Source: Cryobacterium sp. MP_M3 (lineage in GTDB: Bacteria > Actinomycetota > Actinomycetes > Actinomycetales > Microbacteriaceae). Taken from it: a stretch of 64,000 nt of DNA. The notes beneath the pieces were generated by a model. It saw nothing but the letters and a program-made list of their open reading frames with translations. It did no database searches and had not been told where the DNA came from. Within the stretch, counting starts at the first letter, position 1. Each line of letters begins with the position of its first letter. Position numbers and translations under genes: made by a program. This document shows, piece by piece, positions 42,494 to 51,156 of this stretch. The DNA lies in contig NZ_JADOVI010000001.1 in assembly GCF_015752155.1 (NCBI RefSeq), positions 310,001 to 374,000 on the forward strand, in the 5' to 3' direction.

Positions 42494-42535
42494 TGTCCTC
42501 ATAACGGAGGACACGTGTCCTCCTAAATGAGGACA
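42494..42535. promoter_or_regulatory. 42-bp double palindromic operator, two GTCCTC-N6-GAGGAC sites
   Basis: Site 1 is 42495-42512 and site 2 is 42517-42534; each is GTCCTC-N6-GAGGAC, and their centres are 22 bp apart, two helical turns. The whole is also one near-perfect palindrome centred on CACGTG, flanked by TGTCCTCAT and ATGAGGACA. A possible promoter (TTACGC, 18 bp, TAGTGT at 42491-42496) overlaps its left edge. It lies 78 bp before the exported-protein gene at 42613 and 134 bp after the sensor gene. A dimeric regulator, perhaps the adjacent LuxR-type one, is the likely ligand. Confidence 0.75.
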
Positions 42536-42612
42536 ACCCCGGTGTGCAGGCAGCCGCCCGCACCGGGTCTCAGGCTTACCCGCCGCGACCGCCGAAGAGT
42601 GAAAGGTTCCCC

Positions 42613-43107
42613 GTGAACGAGAGCGCAACCCGAGAGCGCAACACCCACACCTCCCCGAAGCGCGCCTTCAGGGGAGCGCGGAGGATTGCGATCCTCACCG
42701 GGGTCTTCCTCCTCATCGGCGGCGGTGCCGCGGTGGCCTACCTGACCACGACCGGCACCGGCAGCGGCTCGGCCGCCAACTCCAATGTCGTCGGAACCGT
42801 GCAGCTCACCGCCCACTTCGCCGCTGGCCTCACCCCGGGCAGCGCCGAAGCCGTGACCTACACGGCGACGAACACGACCGGTTCGAGCCTCAAGGTCGGC
42901 ACGATCAGCCATGTGGTCTCCACCGGCGGCAGCGGATGCCTCGTCAGCGACTTCTCCATCGCCCCCGTCGTCTCCAACACCGTCGTGCCGGCCGGCGCAA
43001 CCAACGTTTCCCTGACCGGCACCGGCACACTCACCTTCGCGGACACCGCCCTGAACCAGAACGCCTGCATGGGCGCCGTGGTTCTGTTGACGCTGACCTC
43101 GAACTAA
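42613..43107 (+). CDS. Small exported protein with AYLTTTGTGSGSA motif
   Basis: 164 residues from GTG 42613, with GAAAGG 7 bp upstream. A basic N-terminus and one hydrophobic helix (about 24-43) end in AVAYLTTTGTGSGSA. The mature part is a Thr/Ser/Val-rich beta-type domain with two cysteines (SGCLVSDFSI, NQNACMGAV). The layout resembles TasA/camelysin-like proteins that use a special signal peptidase, though no SipW gene is present here. The following gene has a comparable WAYL...TGTGSA junction. The two probably form an operon under the 42-bp double operator. No named family was recognised. Confidence 0.75.
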   Translation: MNESATRERNTHTSPKRAFRGARRIAILTGVFLLIGGGAAVAYLTTTGTGSGSAANSNVVGTVQLTAHFAAGLTPGSAEAVTYTATNTTGSSLKVGTISHVVSTGGSGCLVSDFSIAPVVSNTVVPAGATNVSLTGTGTLTFADTALNQNACMGAVVLLTLTSN

Positions 43108-43209
43108 GGACCGGCGGGGCGGCTCCCCCCTGAGTCGCCCCGCCTCACAACTGCTCACCCCGCATCACCCAACTCCACCCGCAGCCCGGCCGACCACGAC
43201 AGGGGAAAC

Positions 43210-45237
43210 GTGCAGTTCCGCAGCCCTGTCCGCGCCGACCCTCGGCGCGACCGATCGCCCGGCGCGCTCGCCGCTGCACTGCTCGCCCTCGCCCTCGTCG
43301 TCTCAGCACTCGCCGCGCCCTCCGCCGCCTGGGCCTACCTCGACGCCCCCGCCACGGGAACCGGCTCCGCCTCGCTCGCCACGCTGCAGCCGCCCACCGG
43401 ACTCGCCGTTCCCGCGCTGAGCACGGGCAACGTGCACCTGGCCTGGGTCGCCTCTGCCGGCGCCGGCACGGTGGCCCCCACCGGCTACTCCGTTACCCGC
43501 ACCCGCACGAGCGATGGCTCCAGCACGGATGCCTGCGGCACCAGCGCGGCCACCCCCACCACCGCGCTCACCTGCGACGACCTCCGCGTGCCCGTCGGCG
43601 TCTTCGGCTACACAGTCACGGCCGTCTTCCACAGCTGGACCGCCGCGAGCGTGCTGAGCAGCACGGTCACGGTCTCCCTGCCCGCCGCCGGGCTGGCCTT
43701 CCAGACCCAGCCGGGCAACGCATCCACGACCACGGTGCTTCAGACCCAGCCGGTCGTCGCGGTGCAGGATGCCACCGGTGCCGTCGTGACCGGCAGCGTC
43801 GCCGCCGTGGCGCTCACCCTCACTACCCCGTCGGGAGCCGTCCTCAGCTGCACCACTTCGACTTCCCGTACCGCGGTGGCCGGGATCGCCACATTCGCCG
43901 GCTGCAAGGTGACCACTCCGGGCAGTTACACCCTCACCGCGACTTCCGCCGGGCTCGCCAGCGCGCGGAGCATCGCCTTCACGGTGCTCGGACCGGTCTC
44001 GCGGCTCGTGTTCACGGCCTCGCCGTCGAGCTCGACCGGCGGCATCCCGTTCGCGACGCAGCCCGTCGTCACCCTGCAGGATTCCGCGGGCCAGACGGTC
44101 ACCACCTCGGCCAGCACGGTCACGCTGAAGATCACCGGGGTGCCAGCCGGGGTGGCTCTTGCCTGCACCCCATCCCTCACCAAGGCGGCGTCGGCCGGGA
44201 TCGCCACGTTCGCCGGCTGCAAGATCGACAAACCAGGTACCTACACGCTCACCGCGACTGCCGGGGCGTTCACCGTCGCGAGCGGGAGCCTGACCATTGC
44301 GGTGGGCCCGGCCAGCAAGCTCGCGTTCAGCACGCTGCCGTCCGGAGCCACCGCCGGAACCTTGTTCAGTGTGCAGCCGGTCATCACTGTGCTGGACGCC
44401 GGGGGCAACGTCGTGTCCGCGAGCACCGCCTCGGTCACCCTGAGCGCCCCGGTCGCCTCCGGGCTGAAGTGCGCCGCGTTGACAGTGACGGCGGTTTCGG
44501 GTGTCGCGAACTTCACCGGCTGCCAGATCAACAAGTCCGGCGCGACGACACTCACCGCCACCAGCGCCGGTCTGCCGACTCCCGCCATCACGACCTCCGT
44601 CTCGGTGGCGGTCGGTTCCCCTGCCAAGTTGGCATTCGTGACCCAGCCGTCGACCAGCACGGTCGCCGGCACGGCGTTCGCCGCCCAACCCAGGGTGCTG
44701 ATCCAGGATGCCGTCGGAAACACGGTCACGACGAGCACTGCCGACGTCGCCCTGACCCTCACCGCCGCCGGGGGAGCCACCCTCGGCTGTAGCGCCAACC
44801 CCAGGACTGCCGTCGCCGGGCTGGCCACCTTCACGGGCTGCGCGATCGACAAGATCGGCAGCTACACCCTGACCGCGGCCTCGGGCACCCTCACTAACGC
44901 CATCAGCACCACCGTCAAGATCAATCCAGGGGTGGCCGCGAGCCTCGTGTTCACGGCGTCGCCCGTTGCCGCCACGGTGAACACCGCCTTCCCGATCCAG
45001 CCGCAGATCACCCTCCGCGACGCGCTCGGAAACCGCACCACGAGCACCGCGCTGGTGACCCTCACCCTGACCACCCCGGCGGGCGCCACCCTGAGCTGCA
45101 CGGCCAACCCGAGGGCAGGCGTCGCCGGTGTGGCCGCCTTCGCCGGCTGCAAGATCAACACGGCAGGCACCTACACTCTCACCGCGACCTCGGGCACGAT
45201 CGCTGCCGCCACGAGCGGCGCCTTTCCCGTCAACTAG
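43210..45237 (+). CDS. Exported multi-domain protein with five Ig-like repeats
   Basis: 675 residues, GTG start with AGGGGAAA upstream. A signal peptide (about 1-42) ends ...AAWAYLDAPATGTGSA. An FnIII-like domain (about 55-155: PPTGLAVPALSTGNVHLAW...) is followed by five Ig-like repeats of about 92-100 residues, beginning LAFQTQP, LVFTASP, LAFSTLP, LAFVTQP and LVFTASP. Each has QPV(V/I)...QDA.G..V, a central cysteine, and a second in GVATFxGCKI with G-YTLTA, suggesting one disulphide per domain. There is no LPXTG or C-terminal helix, so anchoring is unclear. A matrix, adhesin or pilus-like role is an inference. Confidence 0.85.
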   Translation: MQFRSPVRADPRRDRSPGALAAALLALALVVSALAAPSAAWAYLDAPATGTGSASLATLQPPTGLAVPALSTGNVHLAWVASAGAGTVAPTGYSVTRTRTSDGSSTDACGTSAATPTTALTCDDLRVPVGVFGYTVTAVFHSWTAASVLSSTVTVSLPAAGLAFQTQPGNASTTTVLQTQPVVAVQDATGAVVTGSVAAVALTLTTPSGAVLSCTTSTSRTAVAGIATFAGCKVTTPGSYTLTATSAGLASARSIAFTVLGPVSRLVFTASPSSSTGGIPFATQPVVTLQDSAGQTVTTSASTVTLKITGVPAGVALACTPSLTKAASAGIATFAGCKIDKPGTYTLTATAGAFTVASGSLTIAVGPASKLAFSTLPSGATAGTLFSVQPVITVLDAGGNVVSASTASVTLSAPVASGLKCAALTVTAVSGVANFTGCQINKSGATTLTATSAGLPTPAITTSVSVAVGSPAKLAFVTQPSTSTVAGTAFAAQPRVLIQDAVGNTVTTSTADVALTLTAAGGATLGCSANPRTAVAGLATFTGCAIDKIGSYTLTAASGTLTNAISTTVKINPGVAASLVFTASPVAATVNTAFPIQPQITLRDALGNRTTSTALVTLTLTTPAGATLSCTANPRAGVAGVAAFAGCKINTAGTYTLTATSGTIAAATSGAFPVN

Positions 45238-45264
45238 TCCTGTCCCGACCCGACCCGCCCCGCC

Positions 45265-45483
45265 CCGGTGCTCAGGCCCGTCGAGGCCCAGAACCCCTCG
45301 TTGGTCGAGCCCGTCGAGACCCGCCCTGGTGGTCGAGCCCGTGGAGACCCGACCCCACGGTGGTCGAGCCCGTCGAGACACGGCTGAGTGCAGTGGTCGA
45401 GCCTGTCGGGACCTGGTTGCTCAGGGTGGTCGGGCCTGTCGGCACCTAGTTGCCCACGGTGGTCGAGCTTGTCGAGACCCGCG
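45265..45483. repeat. Cluster of about seven copies of the dispersed GGTCGAGCCTGTCGAGACC element
   Basis: The gap between two convergent genes (45238-45531) is almost filled with variants such as GGTCGAGCCCGTCGAGAC, GGTCGAGCCTGTCGGGACC and GGTCGAGCTTGTCGAGACC, about 25-40 bp apart and all in one orientation. No gene, promoter or terminator is otherwise visible. Confidence 0.85.
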
Positions 45484-45531
45484 GTCAGGATTCCGATGAT
45501 CTCAGCCTTACGCGCGGAACCGGCTGGCCGG

Positions 45532-47298
45532 TCAGTCCGTGTCCTGGTCCGCGGCCGGCGTGCCCGGGTCGAGCTGCCGGCGGGTCTTGCCGGGGAGGGG
45601 GATGAGCGTTTGTTCCGCGTCGACCGACACGGGTGGTTTCAGCCAATACTGGTCGCCGCCGCGGATGATGGTCCAGCCCTGGTTGTGGAGGAGCAGGTGG
45701 TGGGGGTGGCAGAGGCAGACTCCGTCGGCGAGGTCGGTGTGGCCGTGTTCGAGGAGCCAGGTTTTGAGGTGGTGGGCTTCGGTCCAGGACGGTGGCCGGG
45801 TGCAGTCGGGCCAGACGCAGCCGCCGTCGCGGGCGCCCATGGCGGTGCGTTGGGCGGGGGTGAAGAGGCGTTGCTCTCTCCCGACGTCGATGGGCTGGCC
45901 GGTGTTGTCGAAGAGGATTCCGATGTAGCCGGTGTCGCAGAGTTGTCGTTCGACGGTGGCGAGAGAGATCGGGGCAGGACTGCCCTCGATGGACCCGTGC
46001 CCGATCGCGAGGACCACGGCCGTCCCGGGCTGGCCGGGATCACCGGACAGGTCGGGTTGGCCCGGTTGGTCGGGTTGGTCGGTCAGGCCTGGTCGAGTGG
46101 AGGGAACGGCTATGACAGGTTTGACCGTTATGGGCCGCGCATTTGTTGGTGCTTCAGCTGCCCCCGTGGTGTCGGCCGGTGCCGGGGTGGCACTCCCGGC
46201 ACGGGCACCGGTTTCAGCACCGGTGCCCGTGTTGGTGCGGGTGGCGTTGGTGAGGTCTTTTTGGGTGACGATGATGCGTACGGCGGGGCGGCGGCCGCCG
46301 AGCATCTGGCCGGGGTCGACTTCACCGGCGATTTCGAGTAGTTGCACGAAGGAGTCCGCGGCGATCTGCGCGGTGCTGCGCGGGTCGTCCTGGATGGCCT
46401 TGGCCCAGGCGGCGCGCTTCGGGTCCACGAAGCGCACCCCGCCGCGCCTCGGGCTGGTGATCGAGTCGTAGGTGGAGAGCACGAACTCGCCGTCTTCGGG
46501 GGCGAAAAGGCCGTGCAGGCGGACCTTGCCGTCGGGGAGGCGGTAGACCTTGAGGAACCGGTCGTCGTAGGCCTGTTTCTCGCGGGCGGCGATGCCGGCC
46601 TGGTCGAGGTCGTCGCGCATCCTGCGGGCCCGGGTGAAGCACTGGTCCGCGTTGAGCGTCGCGGACTCCGCCAGCAGCTGGGTGAGGGCGGTGGCGAGTG
46701 TGTCGGCGGTGACGGCGGTGTCGATGTCGCCGAGCCCCTTGCGGATGGATTCGGCGGCGTCGACGGAGAGGGTTCCCGCGGTCACGGCGCGGGCGATCGG
46801 CGCCTGCCACGATGCGGGACCGGCCGGATCGGGCGAGAACCCGCCCGGGCCGCCAGGGTCGCCGAGGCCGCCCGAGTCGCCGCCAGAGCCCGCCCCGTCA
46901 AAGCCCGTCCCGTCGACACCGGTCCCGTCGTCACCGAGCGCCCCACGCGCCTCTGCGGCCTGCCGGTCGGCGGCCTCCGCCTGGGCGAGCATCGTGCCGA
47001 CCGCGACGAGCTTGAACGCTTCGTTCTTGCTCGAGCCGGTGACCTTCTGGATCATCGCCTCCGGGGAGAGGAAACCCTGCTGCGCGGCCAGGCCCGAATG
47101 GCCCAGCTCCGGGCGGGAGCGGTCGGCGATGGTCGCGGCCATCCACGCCGCGTACATCTCGAGCAGGCGGCGGGCCTCCGCGATCTCCCGCTGACCGGTC
47201 AGCACCGCCGCATCCGGGAGGGCCGCCAGGTCGGCGCTGGAGCAGCCCAGGAGGGCGACGGCGTCCGCCGCCTGTCTGAGCTGCTCTGCTGGGTTCAT
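45532..47298 (-). CDS. DUF222/13E12-family protein with HNH nuclease motif
   Basis: 588 residues from ATG 47298. The N-terminal half (about 1-330) is the DUF222 (13E12 repeat family) region: LAALPDAAVLTGQREIAEARRLLEMYAAWMAATIADRS, and LRLHGLFAPEDG-like KVRLHGLFAPEDGEFV. A Gly/Asp-rich and then a Pro/Thr/Gln-rich linker interrupt it. The C-terminal HNH site is CVWPDCTRPPSWTEAHHLKTW ... CHPHHLLLHNQGW, with the zinc cysteines and the AHH and HHLLLH residues intact. Such genes occur in many copies in Actinobacteria; their role is unknown. It has its own leaderless promoter on the minus strand. Confidence 0.88.
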   Translation of the reverse strand: MNPAEQLRQAADAVALLGCSSADLAALPDAAVLTGQREIAEARRLLEMYAAWMAATIADRSRPELGHSGLAAQQGFLSPEAMIQKVTGSSKNEAFKLVAVGTMLAQAEAADRQAAEARGALGDDGTGVDGTGFDGAGSGGDSGGLGDPGGPGGFSPDPAGPASWQAPIARAVTAGTLSVDAAESIRKGLGDIDTAVTADTLATALTQLLAESATLNADQCFTRARRMRDDLDQAGIAAREKQAYDDRFLKVYRLPDGKVRLHGLFAPEDGEFVLSTYDSITSPRRGGVRFVDPKRAAWAKAIQDDPRSTAQIAADSFVQLLEIAGEVDPGQMLGGRRPAVRIIVTQKDLTNATRTNTGTGAETGARAGSATPAPADTTGAAEAPTNARPITVKPVIAVPSTRPGLTDQPDQPGQPDLSGDPGQPGTAVVLAIGHGSIEGSPAPISLATVERQLCDTGYIGILFDNTGQPIDVGREQRLFTPAQRTAMGARDGGCVWPDCTRPPSWTEAHHLKTWLLEHGHTDLADGVCLCHPHHLLLHNQGWTIIRGGDQYWLKPPVSVDAEQTLIPLPGKTRRQLDPGTPAADQDTD

Positions 47299-47304
47299 GC
47301 CACG

Positions 47305-47310
47305 AAGATA
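47305..47310 (-). promoter_or_regulatory. Leaderless-type promoter of the DUF222/HNH gene
   Basis: On the minus strand TATCTT (47310-47305) is followed by 6 bases and the ATG at 47298. Confidence 0.55.
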
Positions 47311-47378
47311 CCAAAACACGAACACAAATGTGAGCGTTTGTCACGTCTTGTGGATAACTCATTCGAAGATTTATTCCC

Positions 47379-47404
47379 GAGTCTCGACAGGCTCGACCAC
47401 CGGG
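47379..47404. repeat. Single copy of the dispersed element, inverted
   Basis: GTCTCGACAGGCTCGACCAC plus CGGG between the divergent DUF222/HNH and SseB-like genes. A perfect DnaA box (TTATCCACA on the minus strand, 47349-47357) lies 22 bp to its left. Confidence 0.7.
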
Positions 47405-47480
47405 TCGGCCGAGCAGCCGTTCGCTCGTGGCGTGCGCCGCGGTTGGGGTCCGGCCGCGTGCGACTGGTTGAATGGATGGC

Positions 47481-47918
47481 GTGACTGATCAGACTCCGAC
47501 GACCCGATCCGATGCCCTCGCCGCCGCGCTTGCCGCGCAAGACGTGGTCGCCGTGGCCTACGCCCTCCGCAATGACGTCGTGATCGTGCCGCAGCTCGTC
47601 GTGAACGGCCAGGGCGAGCAGGTGCGCGTGTTCGGCCGTGAGGGCACCGAGAAGCGGATGCTGCTGCTCTTCTCCTCCGCCGAGAACTACGCCCAGATGG
47701 TCCCTGACGAGCCCAACCCGCAGGTGATGGTGGGCGATGCCCAGTGGCTGCGGGAGTTCCTCACCGTGCATCAGGGCGTGCTCGAGATGGTGTTCTTCGA
47801 TATCGCGGGCCCGCACGTGATGCAGGCCGATCCGGCCGACCTGATGCGCGCCCTCGGTCCGTTGCCCGGTGAGAGCGTCGACCCGCCTGAACAGATCGCG
47901 GAGACGCCCGAGCAGTAG
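47481..47918 (+). CDS. SseB-like protein
   Basis: 145 residues from GTG 47481. The pattern LAAALAAQDVVAVAYALRNDVVIVPQLV...VRVFGREGTEKRMLLLFSSAENYAQMVPDE..PQVMVGDAQWLREFL matches the SseB N-terminal domain found in many small actinobacterial proteins. TTGAAT 7 bases upstream is a weak -10, and ATG 47472 is an alternative start. The function is unknown. Confidence 0.75.
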   Translation: MTDQTPTTRSDALAAALAAQDVVAVAYALRNDVVIVPQLVVNGQGEQVRVFGREGTEKRMLLLFSSAENYAQMVPDEPNPQVMVGDAQWLREFLTVHQGVLEMVFFDIAGPHVMQADPADLMRALGPLPGESVDPPEQIAETPEQ

Positions 47919-48014
47919 CCGTACGGTGTCTATTCCTCGGCTGCGACCGCTCCCCATGCTGGGGTCCGGACGCGCCGTGATGGTGACCCCGTCACGCTAG
48001 GCTGAGCCTCGACG

Positions 48015-49733
48015 GTGTTCGGCCCGCTCACTGAGCGGAGTCCGACGGACTCTTCACGGTCCGCTCTCCTGGCACCCGTCAGGGAGCAGGTCGCAGTGGT
48101 GGGGACTGATCAGGATGCCGTCGGCATCCGTTTGGCGAGCGTCGAGCGTCGGTTCTGGATCGACCGTGATGACGCCCTCCAGCTGGCCCTGGACTGGCTC
48201 GCGGAATTCGGCGATGCCGAGTACGGCGCGACCGGCCGTCGACTTCAGGTCCTGATTGCCGCCGTCACCATCCACCGGGCCGATCCCAGTCGAAGCGCCA
48301 TCGACGTGCAGCAGATTCTGGCCTGGGCGCAGCAGCACGGCGAGATCGCCCTGCAGTCCCGCTGCCACGACGTGCTCGGCTCGCTCTTCGAAATGGTCGG
48401 CGACCCTGCAGCCGCCCTGGAGCACGCCGTCGCCGCCAACGACCTCCTGTCCGAGTCGGAGGTCCCGCTGATGCGGGCCGCCGCCCGCAAGTGCCTCGCG
48501 GACGCCCTCGGCTCGGCCGGGTCCCTGGACGAGGCTCGGCGCCGCTATGACGACGCCCTCCGCCTGGTTATCGATGACCCGGATACGAACATCCGTTACA
48601 TCATCCTCAACAACCTTGCCTTCACCGAACACCTCGCCCACAACAACGACGAGGCCCTCGAGGCTGTCGAACGCCTGGTCGGGCTGTCGCAGCTGAGCGA
48701 CCGCGAGATCGGCATGTCCGCCCGTGACACCATTGCCAGGGTCTACATGGCCGCCGGGCGGCTCGACGAGGCCGAAACCATGCTCCTCCCCGCCATGGAT
48801 TCCGCGGTCAGTGACGCGCACCCGGACAGCTCCGCCGCAGCCCTCGTCGCCCTGACCGAGCTCTACCGCGAGCAGGGCAAACTGGGTGAGGCGCAGGCCG
48901 TGATCGACCGCTGCCGCGACGTCGCCCAGCGCAACGGCCTGAACCGGCGCACCACCGAGGTGGCGCGCGAGCAGGCCGAGGTCCACGCGGCGAACGAGGA
49001 CTACCGAGCCGCCTTCGAGGCGTTCCGCGACTTCCACGAGAAGTTCGAGGCGCTTGGAGCGAGCGAGAACGAGGCGCGCGGGCGCATCCTCGAGGCCATG
49101 TTCCAAACGGCCGAGTCCCGCCGCGAGAGCGAGCGCTACCGAGAGCTCGCCGAGCGCGATCCGCTCACCGGGCTGCACAACCGGCGGTTCGTCGACGAAC
49201 ACCTCGGCTCGGCCCTGATGCGGTTGCGCGAGGGCGGTATTCCGCTCGCCATCGCCATGATCGACCTTGATCACTTCAAGCGCATCAACGACACGCTCTC
49301 CCACGAGGTCGGCGACGAAGTGCTCCGCGCGCTCGGCCGCATCCTCATCGACGCGGCGAAGGCTGTGCCGGAGGCCATCGCGGCGCGCCTCGGTGGCGAG
49401 GAGTTCCTGCTGATCCTGCCCGAGACGGATGCCGAAACCGCCCACGCATACTTCGAGCGCCTGTGTCGCACGATCGCCGGCTACAACTGGACGCCGATCA
49501 CCCACACCCTGCCCGTCACGGCGAGCATCGGCGTCGCGTTGGCACCCGACGACGGCAGCCAGAGCTCCGACCTCCTGCGAGCGGCGGATGTGCGCCTGTA
49601 TGTCGCCAAGCGCGATGGCCGCAACCGGGTCGTGCATTCGGCGATCATTGCCCGGTCAGTGGCCGAATCCGTGGCGGCGAACCTTGTCTCGGCCGGCCCG
49701 CTCGCTGCCAACCCGATGGAGATCGTCGCCTAG
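48015..49733 (+). CDS. TPR-like and GGDEF diguanylate cyclase
   Basis: 572 residues if GTG 48015 is the start (TAGGCT at 47998-48003 lies 11 bases upstream); a later GTG near 48096 is possible. Residues about 60-350 are helical repeats of TPR type (AALEHAVAANDLL, LDEARRRYDDALRLV, LAHNNDEALEAVERLV, AGRLDEAETMLLPAM, QGKLGEAQAVIDRC). A short coiled coil (about 355-385) leads to a GGDEF domain with RDPLTGLHNRRF, AMIDLDHFKRIND and the intact GGEEF loop (460-464). There is no membrane helix. It probably makes c-di-GMP in response to a protein-protein signal read by the TPR part. It converges on radA. Confidence 0.92.
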   Translation: MFGPLTERSPTDSSRSALLAPVREQVAVVGTDQDAVGIRLASVERRFWIDRDDALQLALDWLAEFGDAEYGATGRRLQVLIAAVTIHRADPSRSAIDVQQILAWAQQHGEIALQSRCHDVLGSLFEMVGDPAAALEHAVAANDLLSESEVPLMRAAARKCLADALGSAGSLDEARRRYDDALRLVIDDPDTNIRYIILNNLAFTEHLAHNNDEALEAVERLVGLSQLSDREIGMSARDTIARVYMAAGRLDEAETMLLPAMDSAVSDAHPDSSAAALVALTELYREQGKLGEAQAVIDRCRDVAQRNGLNRRTTEVAREQAEVHAANEDYRAAFEAFRDFHEKFEALGASENEARGRILEAMFQTAESRRESERYRELAERDPLTGLHNRRFVDEHLGSALMRLREGGIPLAIAMIDLDHFKRINDTLSHEVGDEVLRALGRILIDAAKAVPEAIAARLGGEEFLLILPETDAETAHAYFERLCRTIAGYNWTPITHTLPVTASIGVALAPDDGSQSSDLLRAADVRLYVAKRDGRNRVVHSAIIARSVAESVAANLVSAGPLAANPMEIVA

Positions 49734-49754
49734 TCCTCCCGCGGCCGAGTCGTA

Positions 49755-51122
49755 CTAGAAGACCGCGTCGAGTTCTGCCTCCCTCGCCGAGAAGCCGGTC
49801 TTGATCGCCAGGGCCACCGCGGCGCCGATCGACCCGGTGGCCGACGCGTCGATGCGGGTGGAGAACCCGAGGCGAGTCGCCTCCGCCGCCCGCAGCTTGG
49901 CCGCCGACACCGGCCGCACCTCGCCGGCCAGGCTGATCTCGCCGAACGCGACGGCGTTCTGGGCGATCGGCAGGTCTTTGCAGGCGGAGGCGATGGCGAG
50001 GGCGATGGCGAGATCGGCGGCGGGTTCCGTGAGACGGATGCCGCCCACCGTCGACACATAGACATCCATGCCGCCCAGCCCCTCGAGCCCTGCCCGCCGC
50101 TCGAGCACCGCGAGGAGCATTGCCACCCGGGACGAGTCGACCCCATTGGTCACCCGGCGGGGGTTAGGGGCCTGGGACTTGATCACCAGCGCCTGCACCT
50201 CGACCGGCATCGCTCTTCGGCCCTCGAGCGCCACCGTGACGCAGGTGCCCGAGACGGCCACGGCGCCGCGGCTGAGGAACAGGCCGCTCGGGTCGGGAAC
50301 CTCGGCGATGCCGTCGCCGGTCATCTCGAAGCAGCCGACCTCATCGGTCGAGCCGAACCGGTTCTTGAGCGCGCGCACGAACCTCAGCGCGGTCTGCCGG
50401 TCGCCCTCGAACTGGCAGACCACGTCGACCAGGTGCTCGAGCAGGCGCGGCCCGGCGATCGAACCATCCTTGGTCACGTGCCCGACGAGCAGAATGGGAA
50501 GGTTGCGGTCTTTCGCCACCCGGATCAGGGTCGAGGCCACCTCCCGAACCTGGCTCGGCTGCCCGGCGAGACCGTCGGAATTCGAGCTGGCCACCGTCTG
50601 CACCGAGTCCACGATGACGAGGTTGGGTTTCACCGCGTCGATCTGGCCGAGGATGGTGGCCAGGTCGGTCTCCGCCGCGATGAACAGTTCGGGCTGGAGC
50701 GCTCCGGTGCGCTCGGCCCGCAACCGCACCTGGCTGACCGATTCCTCAGCGCTCACATAGAGCACCCGGGACTTAGCCGCCGCGGCCTTCGACGCGACCT
50801 CCAGCAGCAGGGTCGACTTGCCCACGCCCGGCTCGCCGCTGAGCAGGATGACCGAGCCGGGCACGATGCCGCCGCCGAGCACCCGGTCGAACTCGGCGAT
50901 GCCGGTCGGCCAGTGCGAGACGGCGGTGGTGTCCACGTGGGTGATCGGCCGGGCGACGCCGGCGCCGTTGATCGTGGCAGGTTTGAGCGACCGCGCCGCA
51001 CTGGCCTTCTCCGTGGTGTCGACTACGGTGCCCCATTCGTGGCATTCGGCGCAGCGGCCGGCCCATTTGAGGGTGGTCCAGCCACAGTCCGTGCAGCGGA
51101 AGGAGGAAACGGGTCTGGCCAT
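49755..51122 (-). CDS. radA: DNA repair protein RadA (Sms)
   Basis: 455 residues from ATG 51122. The N-terminal zinc finger uses C10, C13, C24 and C27 (FRCTDCGWTTLKWAGRCAECHEWGT). The RecA-like ATPase has GEPGVGKSTLLLEVA, VSAEES and NLVIVDSVQTV, and the RadA-specific KNRFG motif is present. The Lon-like C-terminal domain begins near YVSTVGG and includes AFGEISLAGEVRPV. It helps branch migration of recombination intermediates. The start is set by the TAGGCT box 7 bases upstream; the open frame continues 8 codons further up without a better start. Confidence 0.97.
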   Translation of the reverse strand: MARPVSSFRCTDCGWTTLKWAGRCAECHEWGTVVDTTEKASAARSLKPATINGAGVARPITHVDTTAVSHWPTGIAEFDRVLGGGIVPGSVILLSGEPGVGKSTLLLEVASKAAAAKSRVLYVSAEESVSQVRLRAERTGALQPELFIAAETDLATILGQIDAVKPNLVIVDSVQTVASSNSDGLAGQPSQVREVASTLIRVAKDRNLPILLVGHVTKDGSIAGPRLLEHLVDVVCQFEGDRQTALRFVRALKNRFGSTDEVGCFEMTGDGIAEVPDPSGLFLSRGAVAVSGTCVTVALEGRRAMPVEVQALVIKSQAPNPRRVTNGVDSSRVAMLLAVLERRAGLEGLGGMDVYVSTVGGIRLTEPAADLAIALAIASACKDLPIAQNAVAFGEISLAGEVRPVSAAKLRAAEATRLGFSTRIDASATGSIGAAVALAIKTGFSAREAELDAVF

Positions 51123-51129
51123 GCCAGCG

Positions 51130-51135
51130 AGCCTA
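51130..51135 (-). promoter_or_regulatory. Leaderless-type promoter of radA
   Basis: On the minus strand TAGGCT (51135-51130), then 7 bases, then ATG at 51122. Confidence 0.55.
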
Positions 51136-51156
51136 GCCTCGGCCACCGACCCTCGA

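Noticed and set aside
43303..45381. 692-residue minus-strand frame opposite the Ig-repeat gene
   Set aside because: Composition is that of a high-GC shadow, and the plus strand has a signal peptide and clear domain repeats.
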